Origin: Moringa oleifera
Taxonomy: Eukaryota; Streptophyta; Magnoliopsida; Brassicales; Moringaceae
Direction: 5' to 3'
Length of the DNA stretch: 64,000 nucleotides
NCBI GenBank assembly: GCA_021397835.1
Contig: JAJFZO010000863.1
Span: forward strand, 2,914,001 to 2,978,000
Shown here: positions 13,501 through 26,600 of the stretch, in pieces
Position numbering within the stretch: position 1 is the first letter of the stretch
How the letters are laid out: every line of letters starts with the position of its first letter
Notes under the pieces: model-generated
What the model was told of the DNA's origin: nothing
What the model saw: the letters and a program-made list of their open reading frames with translations, nothing else
Databases searched by the model: none
Position numbers and translations under genes: made by a program

Positions 13501-16500
13501 TCCTCAAAACTAAGATCAGACAAAAGTCATATGGGTAAATTATAAGATACTTGATTTTATCTTACGACAAGATTGATTAAGACATCATCTTGTTAGGCTG
13601 ACCGAATTCCTCATCTGTTTGTATCCATGTAAAATGTGCCCCTATGCCATTGTTAGTTCATATATTGACGTTTCTGAATAGCTAACATGATCTATGATGA
13701 TCTATTTCAAGCCCTGATTTAGCTCTTCTGCTTCTGTTCACTTCAGATTCTACTTAGAGGTGCTAATGGAGACGAGTTGAAGAAAGTGAAGCATGTGGTC
13801 CAATATGGAGTTTTTGCAGCGTATCACTTGGCTTTGGAGACTTCTTTTCTTGCTGATGAAGGTGCATCACTGCCAGAACTGCCATTTAACTCACCAATTA
13901 CTGTGGCACTACCAGACAAACCATCAAGCATTGAGAGGTCCATTTCGACAGTGCCTGGTTTCAGTGTCCCCAACAATGAAAAATCTTCAGGACCTCAACC
14001 TATTGGTGAACCACTAAGATCTAACAGCGTACCCACAGCAGATCTGCCATCATCCATCAGAAGTGCCCTTGATCGAAAGATGGAAATGATTCAAACACCT
14101 TGTTTATCCAATGGTTCCAGCCTACAGATGGTGCAAACTGCTTCTAGTTTCACCAACGCAGCTAGTCCTGTCTCCTCTGCTCCCTCTGAAGAAGCTGTTT
14201 CCATAGACAAAATGCTTTCGCCTGGTCATTTATCTAAGGAGAAAAATGAAACTAGTTCCACTTCTTCAGAACATATGGTGGTTGATGCTTCTATAGCCAA
14301 CAATTTCGTGGCTGTTAAGGACGATGGTACTACAGTTCATGATTTTGGGCCTTTAGAGGCTGTGGGACAAGGTGGCGCTGCAGGCAGTTCTGGAAATGAT
14401 CATAATACAATTATCAGAAATCAACCAGGTGCTTATGGGGTATCATCCATGCAACAAGATAACAATAACAATCTCAAGGAGCCAGCAACCTTAAAAGAAG
14501 AGTTTCCTCCCTCACCTAATGATCATCAGAGCATTTTGGTTTCATTATCGTCCCGATGTGTATGGAAGGGAACCATTTGTGAAAGGTCCCATCTCTTTCG
14601 AATCAAATACTATGGCAGCTTTGATAAACCTTTGGGTCGGTTCTTAAGAGATCATTTATTCGATCAGGTCAGTTTTTTCTTTTGATTGTATAATATGTCT
14701 ACAGTGACCTTGGCCGTGAAAACTAAAATGCTTCATCGTTTTTCAGAGTTACCGATGCCGTTCTTGTGAGATGCCTTCTGAAGCGCATGTTCACTGTTAT
14801 ACTCATAGACAGGGCACCCTCACTATATCTGTCAAGCGACTGCCGGAGATTCTCTTACCTGGTGAAAGGGAGGGAAAGATCTGGATGTGGCATAGATGCC
14901 TGCGGTGTCCAAGAGTAAATGGTTTCCCTCCAGCCACTCGAAGAGTGGTGATGTCTGATGCTGCTTGGGGCTTATCATTTGGGAAGTTTCTGGAGCTCAG
15001 TTTTTCAAACCATGCAGCTGCTAGCAGGGTTGCATGTTGTGGCCATTCTCTTCACCGGGATTGCCTTCGTTTCTATGGGTAATTTTCTCCATCTCTCAAT
15101 TCATGTTTTAATTGAACATGTGATATGATTATTTATGAGTTCTCATGTCTTGAAGACGACTTTAGCAGATATGGCATTCATACATTCCCTTGATTGGGAT
15201 AGTTATCCTTAGGTGCACTTTAGAATCAGGGCGTTAACTTACATTCTGCACTTATCAGGCTGCTAATTCTTATCCCACACCCTTAATTGCTATAATCACC
15301 ACCTGAATTTTGTAGTACTAACTTAAGGACCTTGGTTCAAACAAACTATTAAGGATAATGAAATCCGTACTTTTCAGTTGTTTACATGCCATAGGTGTGT
15401 TATGTGGACAAATTTGAGATTGAGCAGTGCAATTTTCTTTTTCCGTTCAAGTAAGATTTTGTTGATATATAAAGATAAATTAGGGAAAATAATTCTAATT
15501 ACAATATTAATGCCTTCACATGCAATTTTGAATGAGAATGATTGAGAAGTTTGAGTTAGATGCTACAATAACTAGCCTAGATGTTAACATTGGCCATACA
15601 TGTAAGCATTTAATTTTTTATATAATTCTTTACTCAATTAAAGGTTTTATTTAGTATCAACTTAAAGTGCAGGTTGGTAGTTGACCCAACGAAATGTGCA
15701 AAGTGCCATTTATTATTTTGATGGAAGTATAGGGAGCAAATTTAGTGAACAGCTTAGTATATTGTTGTGAAATAATTTTTCTGGCTGTATTAAATCCTGT
15801 TCCTGTTTTCATGATATCTACCAATAACCTCATTTCTGGTGGTCCTGAAGATAGACTGATGTTCCGGGGAACTAACTAGGTAACCATTTAACTGCATTTA
15901 TGTGACTATTCAATAAGGTGGATGGTCAACCAGCTGATAAAAGGTCAAGACTATCGGAAAGAAAAAGTTCATTTATGAAATTTAACTCAGGCATACTCAA
16001 TCCTCTTTAACATGTGCAGATTTGGGAAAATGGTTGCTTGCTTTCTGTATGCAACAATTGATGTTCATTCTGTCTACCTTCCACCCCCTAAACTGGATTT
16101 CAGCTCTGAGAATCAGGAGTGGATACAAAAAGAATCAGATGAGGTGTGTCCATAATTATATTAATTTTTCCGAAACTTCCATTTTAAATCTTGATGCATA
16201 CAAGTGATCCAATTTTCTGATTGAAACAGGTGGTAGAGCAAGCGGAGCTTCTATTCTCTGAAGTACTAAATTCTCTTAGTCAAATCACAGCGGAAGGACT
16301 CAGAGTAGGGCCACTAAGTAGTGGCATAAAAACATCTGAATCCAGGCATCGAGTTGCTGAGCTGGAAAGACTACTGCAGAGGGAAAAGGCAGACTTCGAG
16401 GTGAGGGCCATATATGCATGTTAAGATTTCTAGTCTTAGTGGCAAATTTTAGAGAAACTCTTAAGCAAGGCTAATACATGAAGACCATGTGAAGTAGTAA

Positions 16501-19500
16501 ATATGTATATAGGTGAAACAGGTACTTGAAAAGTATAAGGGACAATTGAACTACTTGCCTTCATGTGTAGATAAGTTAATAACTAGGATTTACAAAATCA
16601 TTGGACTCTTGTAAATAAGTTTTCACTGTCTGTGAACTATTCTTTTGACCTTATTCTATTGGTGTCATGATCTGATTTATAACTTTCTGATTCATCACTA
16701 ATGTCTTTCCACATAGAGCTTTTACTTTTTTCCAGTGAGGTTGTACTTGATTTTTTTTATTAATGTTATTCTGATTGAGAACAAATTGAGATTTTAAAGC
16801 TTGTGAATATACTGAACATTGAAAAATAAAAACTGCTTGAAATAAAAAATATTGAAAATTATTGCATATTGTTAAATTTTCTTTGCTGCTTTTCACGTCG
16901 GTTCCTAATTTCTCATGCAATTGCTTTTAGGAAGATGTCCAAAAAGTTGTGAACAGGGAAGTGAAAAAGGGCCAACCTGTCATCGACATTCTTGAAATTA
17001 ATAGACTGCGGAGGCAGTTACTTTTCCAATCTTATGTGTGGGACCAGCGCCTCAATAATGCAGCAAGTTTGGATAACAAGAAACCTCAGAATGGTTTTGG
17101 TAGTGCAAGTCCAGAACAAGGGAAACCCCTAGTTAAGAGTGAGAAGATCTTGGACTTGAATGTGGCTGACAGCCACAAAGAAGGTCATCATTCTTCTGAC
17201 TCTTTTCTTGTGGATCCAAAGCTTCATAAGAGCCCTGATCATGAAGAACTCGGTGAAAACACTAACCAGTTTGATGCAGTTCATGAAGAAGATATTTCGG
17301 TTGGAGATTCAAATCATGAAAAGGAAGATCAGGCAGAATTTTCTTCTCACAGTAGCATCTCTTATCAATCTGATCCTCTGGGAAGTAGAAAAGATGTTTA
17401 TCGGGCCCTGTCTGATGGGCAGATTCCAGTCCTGACAAATTTATCAGATAGCCTTGATGCTGCGTGGACCGGTGAAAGTCACCCGAGAACTAGATTCCCT
17501 AAAGATAATAGCAGTGCATTTCCTGATTCTGCTGTGACAGATTCTTTAACTGTAACTATTCTGTCAGAGAGGTTGGATATGGAGAACACATTAGAAGGTC
17601 ACGATGGGCCCAAGCTCAGCCGTTCTGTTTCACCTGCATTACCCACTAAGAGCTTTGAGAATTTGGAAGATTCTGTAATCAGGTTGGGGTTGCCCTTTTG
17701 GAACTTATATCGTTCAATCAACAAGAACTTTCTAGCGAGTAGTCAGAAGCTTAATACACCGGGTCATTATCATCCAGTGTACATTTCGTCATTTCGGGAG
17801 TCACAACTGCAAGGTGGAGCTAGACTGCTCCTGCCTTTGGGTGTCGATGACATTGTTGTTCCAGTTTATGATGATGAGCCCACAAGTATCATTGCTTATG
17901 CTTTAGCATCACCTCAATATCATCTCCAATTGTCTGATGAGGGGGAAAGGCCTAAAGATTCTGGGGATTCTGTGGCTTCCTTACCTTCTGATGCCATACA
18001 TATTCAGACTCATTCTGTTGATGAAACAACAATTTCTTCTTATAGAAGTCTTGGTTCAACAGATGACAGCATCTTATCCACATATGGATCTCATAGCCTG
18101 CTGGTTTCAGACCCACTTTCATATACGAAGGCTTTCCATGCCAGAGTTACTTTGGAAGATGATGGTCCCCTAGGCAAGGTGAACTTCTCTGTGACTTGTT
18201 ACTATGCAATGCGGTTTGAAGCACTGAGAAGGATATGCTGCACATCAGAGCTTGATTATATAAGGTCACTTAGTCGTTGTAAGAAATGGGGAGCCCAGGG
18301 TGGAAAGAGCAATGTCTTCTTTGCAAAAACCTTGGATGACCGCTTTATCATTAAACAAGTAACAAAGACAGAGTTGGAATCATTTATAAAATTTGCACCA
18401 GCATATTTCAAATATTTATCAGAATCAGTTAGCACAAAAAGTCCTACTTGCCTGGCAAAGATTCTGGGGATTTATCAGGTACTTCTGACCTCTTTCAATT
18501 TTAACTGCTAGTGTGAATGGATTGATCTTTTATCTACCTAAATAGCTATTAAATGTCATTTGCTCTTGTAGAACAGGGAAGGATCAGGGAGGCTGGGATA
18601 AGTTGCTTAGAATTTGAGCTACCTTTAAGTATTCTGTGTCTAGGTGCTAAATTCATTGATCTATGATCTTGCCACTTTGCAGCAAGTTACAGATAGCTCT
18701 GAATCACAATAGCTATATAAGGATCTTACCATTTTGTTATGTTTAAGCTGTATCACAAATAATAATAATTTAGTTCCACATCGCAACTTTCAGGATTTTT
18801 TAAACTTACTTTGTCCACTGTGGATGTATTTTTGGAAGGTTACAGCAAAGCATCTCAAAGGTGGGAAAGAGTCGAAGATGGATGTTCTGGTCATGGAGAA
18901 TCTTTTGTTCGGAAGAAGTGTGACGCGGCTTTATGACCTCAAAGGGTCATCTCGATCACGGTATAATCCTGATTCTAGTGGAAGCAACAAAGTCCTGCTG
19001 GATCAAAACTTGATTGAATCAATGCCAACGTCTCCTATTTTTGTGGGTAACAAGGCAAAGCGGCTGTTGGAGAGAGCAGTCTGGAATGACACTGCTTTCC
19101 TTGCAGTAAGTTAGAGACTACTGTGTCTGTTAAACTAGTACTTGTTTTTACAGAATTTTTCCTGCAGTCAAGTGCTTGCGATCGTATTGCAGTTCATGCT
19201 TATCGAGTTTACCATTAAATCTCTGTTGCTTTCTGCTGATGCAGTCAGTCGATGTAATGGATTACTCATTACTGGTTGGAGTGGATGAAGAGAAGCATGA
19301 GTTGGTCTTGGGCATCATTGATTTCATGAGGCAATATACCTGGGACAAGCACCTTGAAACATGGGTGAAGGCTTCAGGCATACTCGGTGGACCAAAGAAC
19401 GCATCACCAACTGTAATTTCGCCGAAGCAGTACAAGAAAAGATTCAGAAAAGCAATGACAATGTATTTTCTGATGGTCCCCGATCAATGGTCAACTCCTT

Positions 19501-19571
19501 ATACCATTCCCAGTAAATGCCCTTCTGATATATGTGAAGATAGTTCACAAGGTGGAACCACAGTCGAATAA
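10512..19571 (+). CDS. FAB1: 1-phosphatidylinositol-3-phosphate 5-kinase FAB1 (PIKfyve)
   Basis: Eleven exons: 10512-11119, 11438-12178, 12857-13010, 13151-13495, 13747-14667, 14747-15078, 16020-16143, 16230-16400, 16931-18478, 18839-19105 and 19245-19571. They sum to 5538 nt, or 1845 aa, near the roughly 1760-1790 aa of Arabidopsis FAB1A/B. The enzyme makes PI(3,5)P2 from PI3P on endosomes and vacuoles. Seen: an N-terminal FYVE zinc finger (WMPD near 34-37, RRHHCR at 55-60, paired Cys to about 98); acidic linkers; a GroEL/CCT-like domain (about 450-690); a Cys-rich middle with SYRCRSC (about 924-1060); and a C-terminal PIP-kinase domain with FIIKQV (Lys near 1607), MENLLFGR, YDLKGSSRSRY, DYSLLVGVD and IIDFMRQYTWDK. 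The FYVE domain marks the A/B rather than the C/D class. Exon 10 starts after an AAG acceptor. Confidence 0.96.
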
Positions 19572-20018
19572 TACCTTCTCTCTATACTGTACAGTTAAAT
19601 GCTCCTTTCCTGTTCATTGATTCAATTTTTCACAGCTCCAATTCTTTTAGGCAGCAATCCTGTTTTGTGTTTGTAGATTCATCATTAGGAGAAAGAAACC
19701 ACAGAAATCTCTGACAGCGGTACAATATTGGATTACCTCTCTTGAAATTACTTGTACAAAATATTTATGTATTGTATTTAGCATTTCAATGGGTACATGT
19801 AATTTTTGTTCTGTATAATTCTGAGGCAGTCCACTGAAAGAAAAAAACAGGAAATCCAGAAGTCTAAATGGTAAATAATAGAAATAGGAGACAAGAAGTG
19901 TTCTCATGCTTACTATGTACATTGATTCTATAATTGAAGGACACTAGTTTGGTTATCCTTTATTGTAGAGACAGTTGTGAGAAGTGATGACCAGTCAGTC
20001 ATCAGTCACGGAATCATC
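19572..20018. other. Convergent 3' region between FAB1 and the unknown gene
   Basis: 3' flanks of FAB1 (+) and of the minus-strand gene that ends at 20019. No separate gene seen. Confidence 0.6.
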
Positions 20019-20740
20019 TCAGTAGAATCTGTTAAAGCCATTCCACTTGAAATCTTCTTGCAGAGCAACCACTCCTTTGTCGGCACTGTTGACTCCACCA
20101 CCATTGATCATTTCGAGATAACTACGATGAAGAAGGTCAAGAATCTCGGAATCCCTGAACTCAGTCCAAGATTGACAGAAACAAAAATGAAAAGTAAAAA
20201 CCATTAATCAGAGAGGTGAACAGGATTTGTCAGAATCTGATCATGCCAATTTAGATGTGAATTGTTATGACAGGTTGATCAAGGTATCCTTACTTTGGAT
20301 GATATGCTGTTCTTGTACTGTGTTGGTGACACCGAGGACCTTCATCATACCCTTCACACACTATCTCTCCATTTTCATCTTTGTAACAAATTATACCCTG
20401 TGACTGATCTTCGAAAACCTGTTAGAAATCAAACAGCACCTTGTCAGAATCTTTGTTGGACTGATATCTGAATCAAGTTTAGCCATCTGGGTATCCTTCA
20501 GCGGTAATCTTGGAGACATACATACACGATCAGATACACAAAAGAAGGAAATCAGAGAGAGAGAGAGAGAGAGAGATGAACCTTGTTGTTGAAGCAGGAC
20601 CTGATCTGAAGAGAAGGTGGTCGTCTAGGTATCCAACTGTGTTTAAGCATCAAAACCTTGTTGACAGGCTTGACAAGTGGAGTAGATTTATAAAGTGAAA
20701 CATGAGAAGGACAAGAGAAGGTAACAGCCATTGATTTCAT
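20019..20740 (-). CDS. Uncharacterised protein with plastid-like transit peptide
   Basis: I do not recognise a function. Three minus-strand exons, 20582-20740, 20294-20418 and 20019-20154, join in frame to 139 aa. Acceptors are TTTCTAACAG and GTTCAG; donors are GTTCAT (weak) and GTAAGG (good). Residues 1 to about 50 are rich in Ser, Val, Lys and Arg with almost no acidic residues (start MKSMAVTFSCP), like a chloroplast transit peptide. The core after exon 1 reads FEDQSQGIICYKDENGEI then CEGYDEGPR, compact and acidic with two Cys. The C-terminus has EILDLLHRSYLEMING and ends WNGFNRFY. A TATA box lies at 20856-20863. The gene converges with FAB1. The regular splice structure and phase agreement argue that it is real. 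Plastid location is inferred. Confidence 0.75.
20554..20576. repeat. (AG)n microsatellite
   Basis: About eleven AG units, lying in intron 1 of the minus-strand gene just past its splice donor. On the transcript strand it is a TC-rich tract. Confidence 0.85.
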
Positions 20741-20758
20741 GCTATGCTACTCACACCG

Positions 20759-20782
20759 GAAGAAGAAGAAGAAGAAGAAGAA
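20759..20782. repeat. (GAA)n microsatellite
   Basis: Eight AGA/GAA units in the probable 5' leader of the minus-strand gene, so a (TTC)n tract in its RNA. Confidence 0.85.
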
Positions 20783-20855
20783 TAGAACAAAGATTGGAGT
20801 TTTGTAGAGCTTGAGAAAGGATTAATAGAATCCAAAGTTAGAGTTGCTGGTTTTT

Positions 20856-20863
20856 TATTTATA
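20856..20863 (-). promoter_or_regulatory. TATA box of the minus-strand unknown gene
   Basis: TATAAATA on the minus strand about 120 bp upstream of the ATG at 20740. It supports an independent transcript here. Confidence 0.55.
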
Positions 20864-21610
20864 AGTCCAAAGAAAGAAAGAAGAAGAAGAAAGAATACTA
20901 AAATTAATTTGTCAATTATTGGGAGGGCATTGTCTTATCAGAGGCAAGTGGGGTCCATTTTGCTTATCTTCTACCTGTTGCTGCTCCCAAACCCTGCACC
21001 CATAGGGTTTTTTTTTTTTAATTTACAAATTGGTTGGTGGGTCTATTCACAGTCTAACCATTGAATTTCCCAACAAAACCCCTTTTTTTTTAATTTGCTA
21101 ATGGTAGAAGATAATCTTTTCTAAAATCATTAACACCTTTAATTAAGTTTGCTAATTCGAATTTAATTGCTCTGTGTTCCACTTCTTACTAAGCTTTCTT
21201 TTTGTCACATACATTAAACAATCGGTCCGATATGATTTTGCACCATATGGAAATTCCTAATTGCCTTACCCTTTCTCATGAAATTATAATATGGTATTTT
21301 TTTCTTAAATCATCTTACAATTTTAAAATCATGTAACAATGAATTAACAAGCATAGACGTGCGGAGAGCATGCATTTTTTATTTATAAAAATATCTGAAT
21401 TTATGTAATTAGCTAAGCTTAACAACAGCTACATTTTTTCTCAATAGGACCAATTTCACTTCAACATCAATTTGTCAACTCAGTACCTTATGATAATCAA
21501 TTGTGAATTGGACTAATGACTACCTATAATTTTTATGGGACCAATCACTTCTTATTAGCAACCAACAAGTCTCTTCTACCATTGGCCTAGACCATGGGCA
21601 TTTTATCAAT

Positions 21611-21632
21611 TATATATATATATATATATATA
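21611..21632. repeat. (TA)11 microsatellite
   Basis: Uninterrupted TA dinucleotide run in AT-rich intergenic DNA. Confidence 0.9.
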
Positions 21633-22797
21633 ATATGTAGAGTAGACAGCGACTCATTTATTGAATTTAACATTGCTTTAAAATATATTATCAATAATTT
21701 TATTTAACTATTTACCAAATATTTAAAATGTAAATATGATGATTACCAATGTAAGGGTGGTTTAAAAATATGAGTTGACCTAACATAATTAAATCACCTT
21801 ATTTGGATATTTAAATTTAAAAGATACATGCTTTTATTTTGAAAAAACAAAAGAAAATGTATTTATGTAAGCATTGGGATCTCGAGAATTCTTTCTTTAT
21901 GTGTGCTTTAATTATATGTATTAACTTATAAACAATTTGTAATCCGAAATTTGAATTTATTTATGTATAAAATATAATTATTTCCATCAAAATCATCATA
22001 TTTAGTCATTTAATTAAAACTATAGCACTATACAAATAATTAGTCAAACCATAAGACAATTGAGTTGCCATAAATGGGTAACTCCGAATACATACCAAAT
22101 CAAATTATTTTATTTTAATATTTGTTTTAGAAAAACTCAATTAAAAATATATGTTATTTATAAAAAATATTCATATAATATATTAATTAGATATTATATA
22201 AATAATATGATTCAAAATAACATGATATTTATATTTATCAAAATAAAATTAAACATCAAAACCATCATTAAATTTTATAGTTTCTTGCCATGCAGTATTG
22301 TCTGGCATTACATGATTAGCTCAGTCATTAATTAACGCAAAATTGATGACGACGAGTAGCATTATTGCTACTTAGTGTTCTATCCGTGGAGAATTGGAGA
22401 AATGATTCAAAATAAGCTAACCTTTTTATATAATGGGAAACCTAATTATGGAAGCAAGGGGGAATTTAAAAGATTATAAACATGTGGTGTTGCTTTAGGA
22501 ATAGGTGTATAAGTCTTTGGCGTTATCAGGCCTGCCTGTAGGCAAGTACTTGCCAACGAGCTTGGCTGTCTGCCTGCCTCCATTTCTCTATTAGATGCTT
22601 TATTCATCACATTTCATTCGGTCTCTTTCTGTAATGCTTGTACATGTCATGTTGTCATCTCTGTTGATATATAAACTTTCCTTTCACTATAAAAATTCCA
22701 AGTCTTTTGTTTCTTGGTCTTTTTTGGGATGAGAGTGAAAACCACAAGCTTGACAAGTGCGCTCATGATTTGTTTGCTTTCCATGACGTAATACCAA

Positions 22798-22884
22798 CAG
22801 TGTTGGTCCTGGTAGCCCAACAGTGTTGATCCATTCTGGTAGCCCAAGAGGGTTGGTCCTGGTAGCCTAACAGGGTTGTCCAGG
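22798..22884. repeat. Minisatellite with 23-27 bp units
   Basis: Three units (22798-22820, 22821-22847 with a 4-bp insertion, 22848-22870) and a partial fourth (22871-22884). All share CAGTGTTGGTCC followed by TGGTAGCCCAA, with a few changes. Confidence 0.8.
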
Positions 22885-23691
22885 TGAGCCAAATTTGACC
22901 TGATTGATGGGTTCAGGTGTCTGGTTGAGTGCTTGCTAACAGTGTTGCTGGGCCTGTATCCATCACATGCTGCTCTTGTTGGGTACTGTTAATTAATACT
23001 TGGAGCGGTGAAAGGGAGGGTTTTCTTTAGTTATATGCTTTTACTTTGTAAGTTCTTCATCGGTTTTGACAAAATTAGGTGGCAGCGAATGGGGGGCATG
23101 GAGACAAACCAAGGCAGTGCTAACCTGGAGGGCAACACTTCACTTTTGTGAGCCTGTGAACAATGCAAAGCGAAAACACGCTATTATAGGGAGGGTCAAA
23201 ACCTGTATGAAGCTTCCTGTTTGAACAATAAACAAGTAAAATACAAACAAATTATCCATTTTTTGTGGGTTTTCTATGGTTTCAGACAGGACCCATGAGC
23301 GGCTTTGTTCCACCTCAGAGCTCCCTCTCCTTTTTATGTAAGTACTGTTTCGTTTGCTTCCTCATCCACTGTGACTTGGGTTAGGACTATGTGTAGTTGT
23401 TCCATTTCTGGAGGGGAGAGCTAAGCTTGTGGAGAGGTTATCCCCATGTGGGTCTTTTTGTGTGTGTCATTGTTATGGTTTCTAGGTGGTCAGTGCTTTA
23501 CCTCCTATAGGTGTACTGTTCAACTGCCATCTTAGTGGCTTTCTCATGACAACAACAGTTCTTCCTGTCAAGATGATGCACAGGTAAAAGCAATGCAGAC
23601 TAGAGAGTGGATTCAAGAAACTCCACAACGAAAAGATTCCTCTTGTTCCCTGTAAATCAATTGATTGTCTGCCCACAGAAGCATCAGGACC

Positions 23692-26600
23692 ATGGATCTC
23701 ACAACTCCTAATTACTTTGAAGCTCCGTCTTTTTTTTCATCGAATGGGGTAAGATGAATGAGGACATTGTGTTTGATTTTTATTCTTTTTCTTGCTTTCA
23801 ATATTCCGCATTTGAGTGTTCCATTAATCGTGTTGTTGGGTTTTGGCTCGTTGTTCTTTTTCTTTGTTGGGTGTTTGTGATTCAGGAAGCTCAACCACCG
23901 CAGCCATTGGAGGCCAACAGAAGCTTCTACGAGAAAAGCAAAGGCGACCCATTTGCGGACAACTTCCCTGACCCACTTTGCGAGCTCAATCTCAAAGAGA
24001 CCTCTGAGTTTGTCAAGTCCTTGCCCATGGCAGCAGTGCCAAACAACAACGCAGATAGCAGGGGAAGTTTCGTTGAGGTTTCAGCCCAGAGGAGGAGAGA
24101 GGGCGTGAACTCTGTTACGCAGAGGAGAATGGAGGCTCCATCAACACCTGGCAGACCAGTTTTCAGTTTTAGTATGGGCAATCTTTCCAGGAAGAGCTTC
24201 CCTTCGAAGTGGGATGATGCAGAGAAATGGTTAAGTAGCAGCTCTTGCCATGACTCTCCTGCTCATCCCATCAAGCCACCACCTGAGTCCTCAAAGATGC
24301 ACAAGCAATGTCATAGCTTTAAGCACCACATGGAGATCTTTGCAGAAAAATCAAGGGTCACAGATGAAAAAGTCTCAAAGGTTGTCTCAGACTTTCAAGA
24401 TTCTCTGTCTTTGGACCACCACCATAATTGTGCAAGAGTTTTTAATGGAGTCTCAGGCTCAACAGATGTACTTCGAAAAGGTAACCACCCTTCCAACTTT
24501 CATGCAACCTTGACCTCTTCGCCTTTTCTTCTCTAAAAGTCTTCCCTTTTTCCTCCACGGTTAGTCTTTTTTTCTTTTGCCTTCTAAAATCCTAAAAAGA
24601 CTTCAGAACTTTTCTGTCTGCTGTTTGTTTATGTTCATCATTTGGATAAGAAAAACTGAGATGGCTGCAAAATGTATAATGCACTGTGAAACTTATTCAT
24701 TAGGAAAAGAATAATTTTGGTTGCCAAGAAAAGTAAAGGCAAAGAAGAAGAATCTTGGAATATATGAGATTGTTTTGGTGTACTGATTTCCAAAGTGTGA
24801 AATATAGCCAAACAAATCAGGCTTCCTTCATTGTAGAATTAGTTGTCTTTGTGTCCCAGATGACAAGTTATTAAAGATGCAAAAGTTAGGTACTTACCAA
24901 ACAGACATTTTCTTTTTATCATCAATGGGTTATCTCTCCAATCATATACCCAGCTGATGTCAAATGATGCAGTAACTTCAAAATTGTTGCTCAAGAACTC
25001 TATTGTTTCATTCAGAATGACTTGGCTGGTTGGAGGCTGACTTGCAGTCTAGTTATTGAAGTTTGTTAATGACTGTAGATAAGTTCACCGATGAGGTAGA
25101 ACCGGTTTTACCCAATTACAGATACTCAGAGCCATCGAAAGAAGGATTTTTGTTCAGAAACTCAGGCGGTGAAACCATGAAAGATGCAGGTACTGAAGTA
25201 ATTCATGGGGTACAACACAGAGATATTGGGACAGAGATGACTCCTCTTGGCAGTTCAACTACTTCTAGATGCCATACCCCCTTCAAGAGCTCATCTCCTG
25301 CACGACATAACACACCTGCCAATAGGTCAGGGCCGTTGGCTTTGGATAACAGTGGCAACATCAATGTTGATGTTTCCCAGCTGCAGGAGTGTCATTTAGC
25401 TAAGTTGCAGGTTGGGACAAGATATGATTCTGTGACATCTAATTGGAGCTCAAGGGAAGAGGAAGAGGAGGAAATATCGAAGAGCCTTAGACATTTTGAA
25501 ACAGGCAATGGTGGCCAGAAAAGTGTTTCAGATTCAAGAATTGCTGCCTGGGTGGAAGAGGAAAAGACCAAATGCTGCCTAAGGTAACCGGGATTCCCTC
25601 TTCTTATCATATTTTATATTGAGTTAGGTATCAATCTGGCTTGCCTTTCAGGTATCAGAGAGAAGAAGCAAAAATTCTAGCTTGGGTGAACCTTCAAAAT
25701 GCAAAGGCAGAAGCTCAATCAAGGAAGCTTGAGGTAATGATCCCTTCTTCACAAGTTCACATTCACATAGTTATTGAATCATTTGTCATTTTTTTGCATT
25801 CGTTTTGCAATCCAATTGCGAGCGCCTCAAACATGAAACTTTAAACTTCAGTGTGAATCTAAATTTTCCACTGGTAGTGTGAAAGGAAGACTTATCGTTA
25901 ACATCGATCAAAACAATTACTTGAATAGTGTCGTTGGGGTTTAATCAGCAGATTTTTATACCCCTATGAGTTGGGATTGATGCAGGCATGTGATTAAAGT
26001 AGACATACAAACAAATCTTATTAGTAACACTCTTTGCATATCTATAGACTATCAAGTTGATGTGTTATGTTGACTATAGCTGAAGATTGTTGTAATGCTT
26101 ATCACTAGCCTCAGCATTCTCGAGCCACCCACCGCTTGGGGACGCCCTTAGTCTTTTATTTTCTTGACTGGTCCACCTCTTTTTGTGTCACCACCCTAAA
26201 TACAAGATGCTTGTATTTGCATGCTTCACCCATAAAGAAATGGGATGAGAAAGCTAGAAGTCGTCTGTCCTTAATTTTATACTTCATGGTGGTGCTCATG
26301 TCTTGTAATCCCATGTGAAGATCCAGACTTAGAAAGTTGTGGTCAATAGGAATATTCACTTAAGCTAGGTTGTCCGATGCTTGGAAGCTAGGGTTATGGT
26401 TCATGTTGAATAAAATAATGTTCATACAATTGAAAAGGAAGCATTTTTATGGTCCACTAGTTTTTGTTTCTTATTCCACTTATAAGAGTATGTAGTGGTA
26501 GAGATGACACCTGGAAGTTCACCCTCCAGGCAGATAACAAGCATTAATGCAGAAAGAAGGCCACTGAGCTTGCCCTGTGTTTAAGATATAGTAAATAGCA

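Larger units (their letters stand above)
20864..23691. other. Intergenic region upstream of the remorin gene
   Basis: AT-rich up to about 22400, then more balanced in base content. Contains the TA microsatellite and the minisatellite listed separately. The last part is probably remorin 5' leader: a donor TAT/GTAAGT at about 23339 and an acceptor CCACAG just before 23678 suggest a leader intron ending 14 bp before the ATG. Confidence 0.45.

Noticed and set aside
18793..18838. Alternative acceptor (TTTCAG) before FAB1 exon 10
   Set aside because: Using it adds sequence with an early stop and breaks the kinase domain; the AAG acceptor at 18838 gives the conserved VTAKHLKGGKE.
19977..20207. 76-aa plus-strand frame
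   Set aside because: Antisense to the last exon of the minus-strand unknown gene, which has consistent splice sites and phase.
22647..22892. 81-aa minus-strand frame with LLGYQ repeats
   Set aside because: The apparent peptide repeat comes from the DNA minisatellite at 22798-22884, and the frame has no other support.
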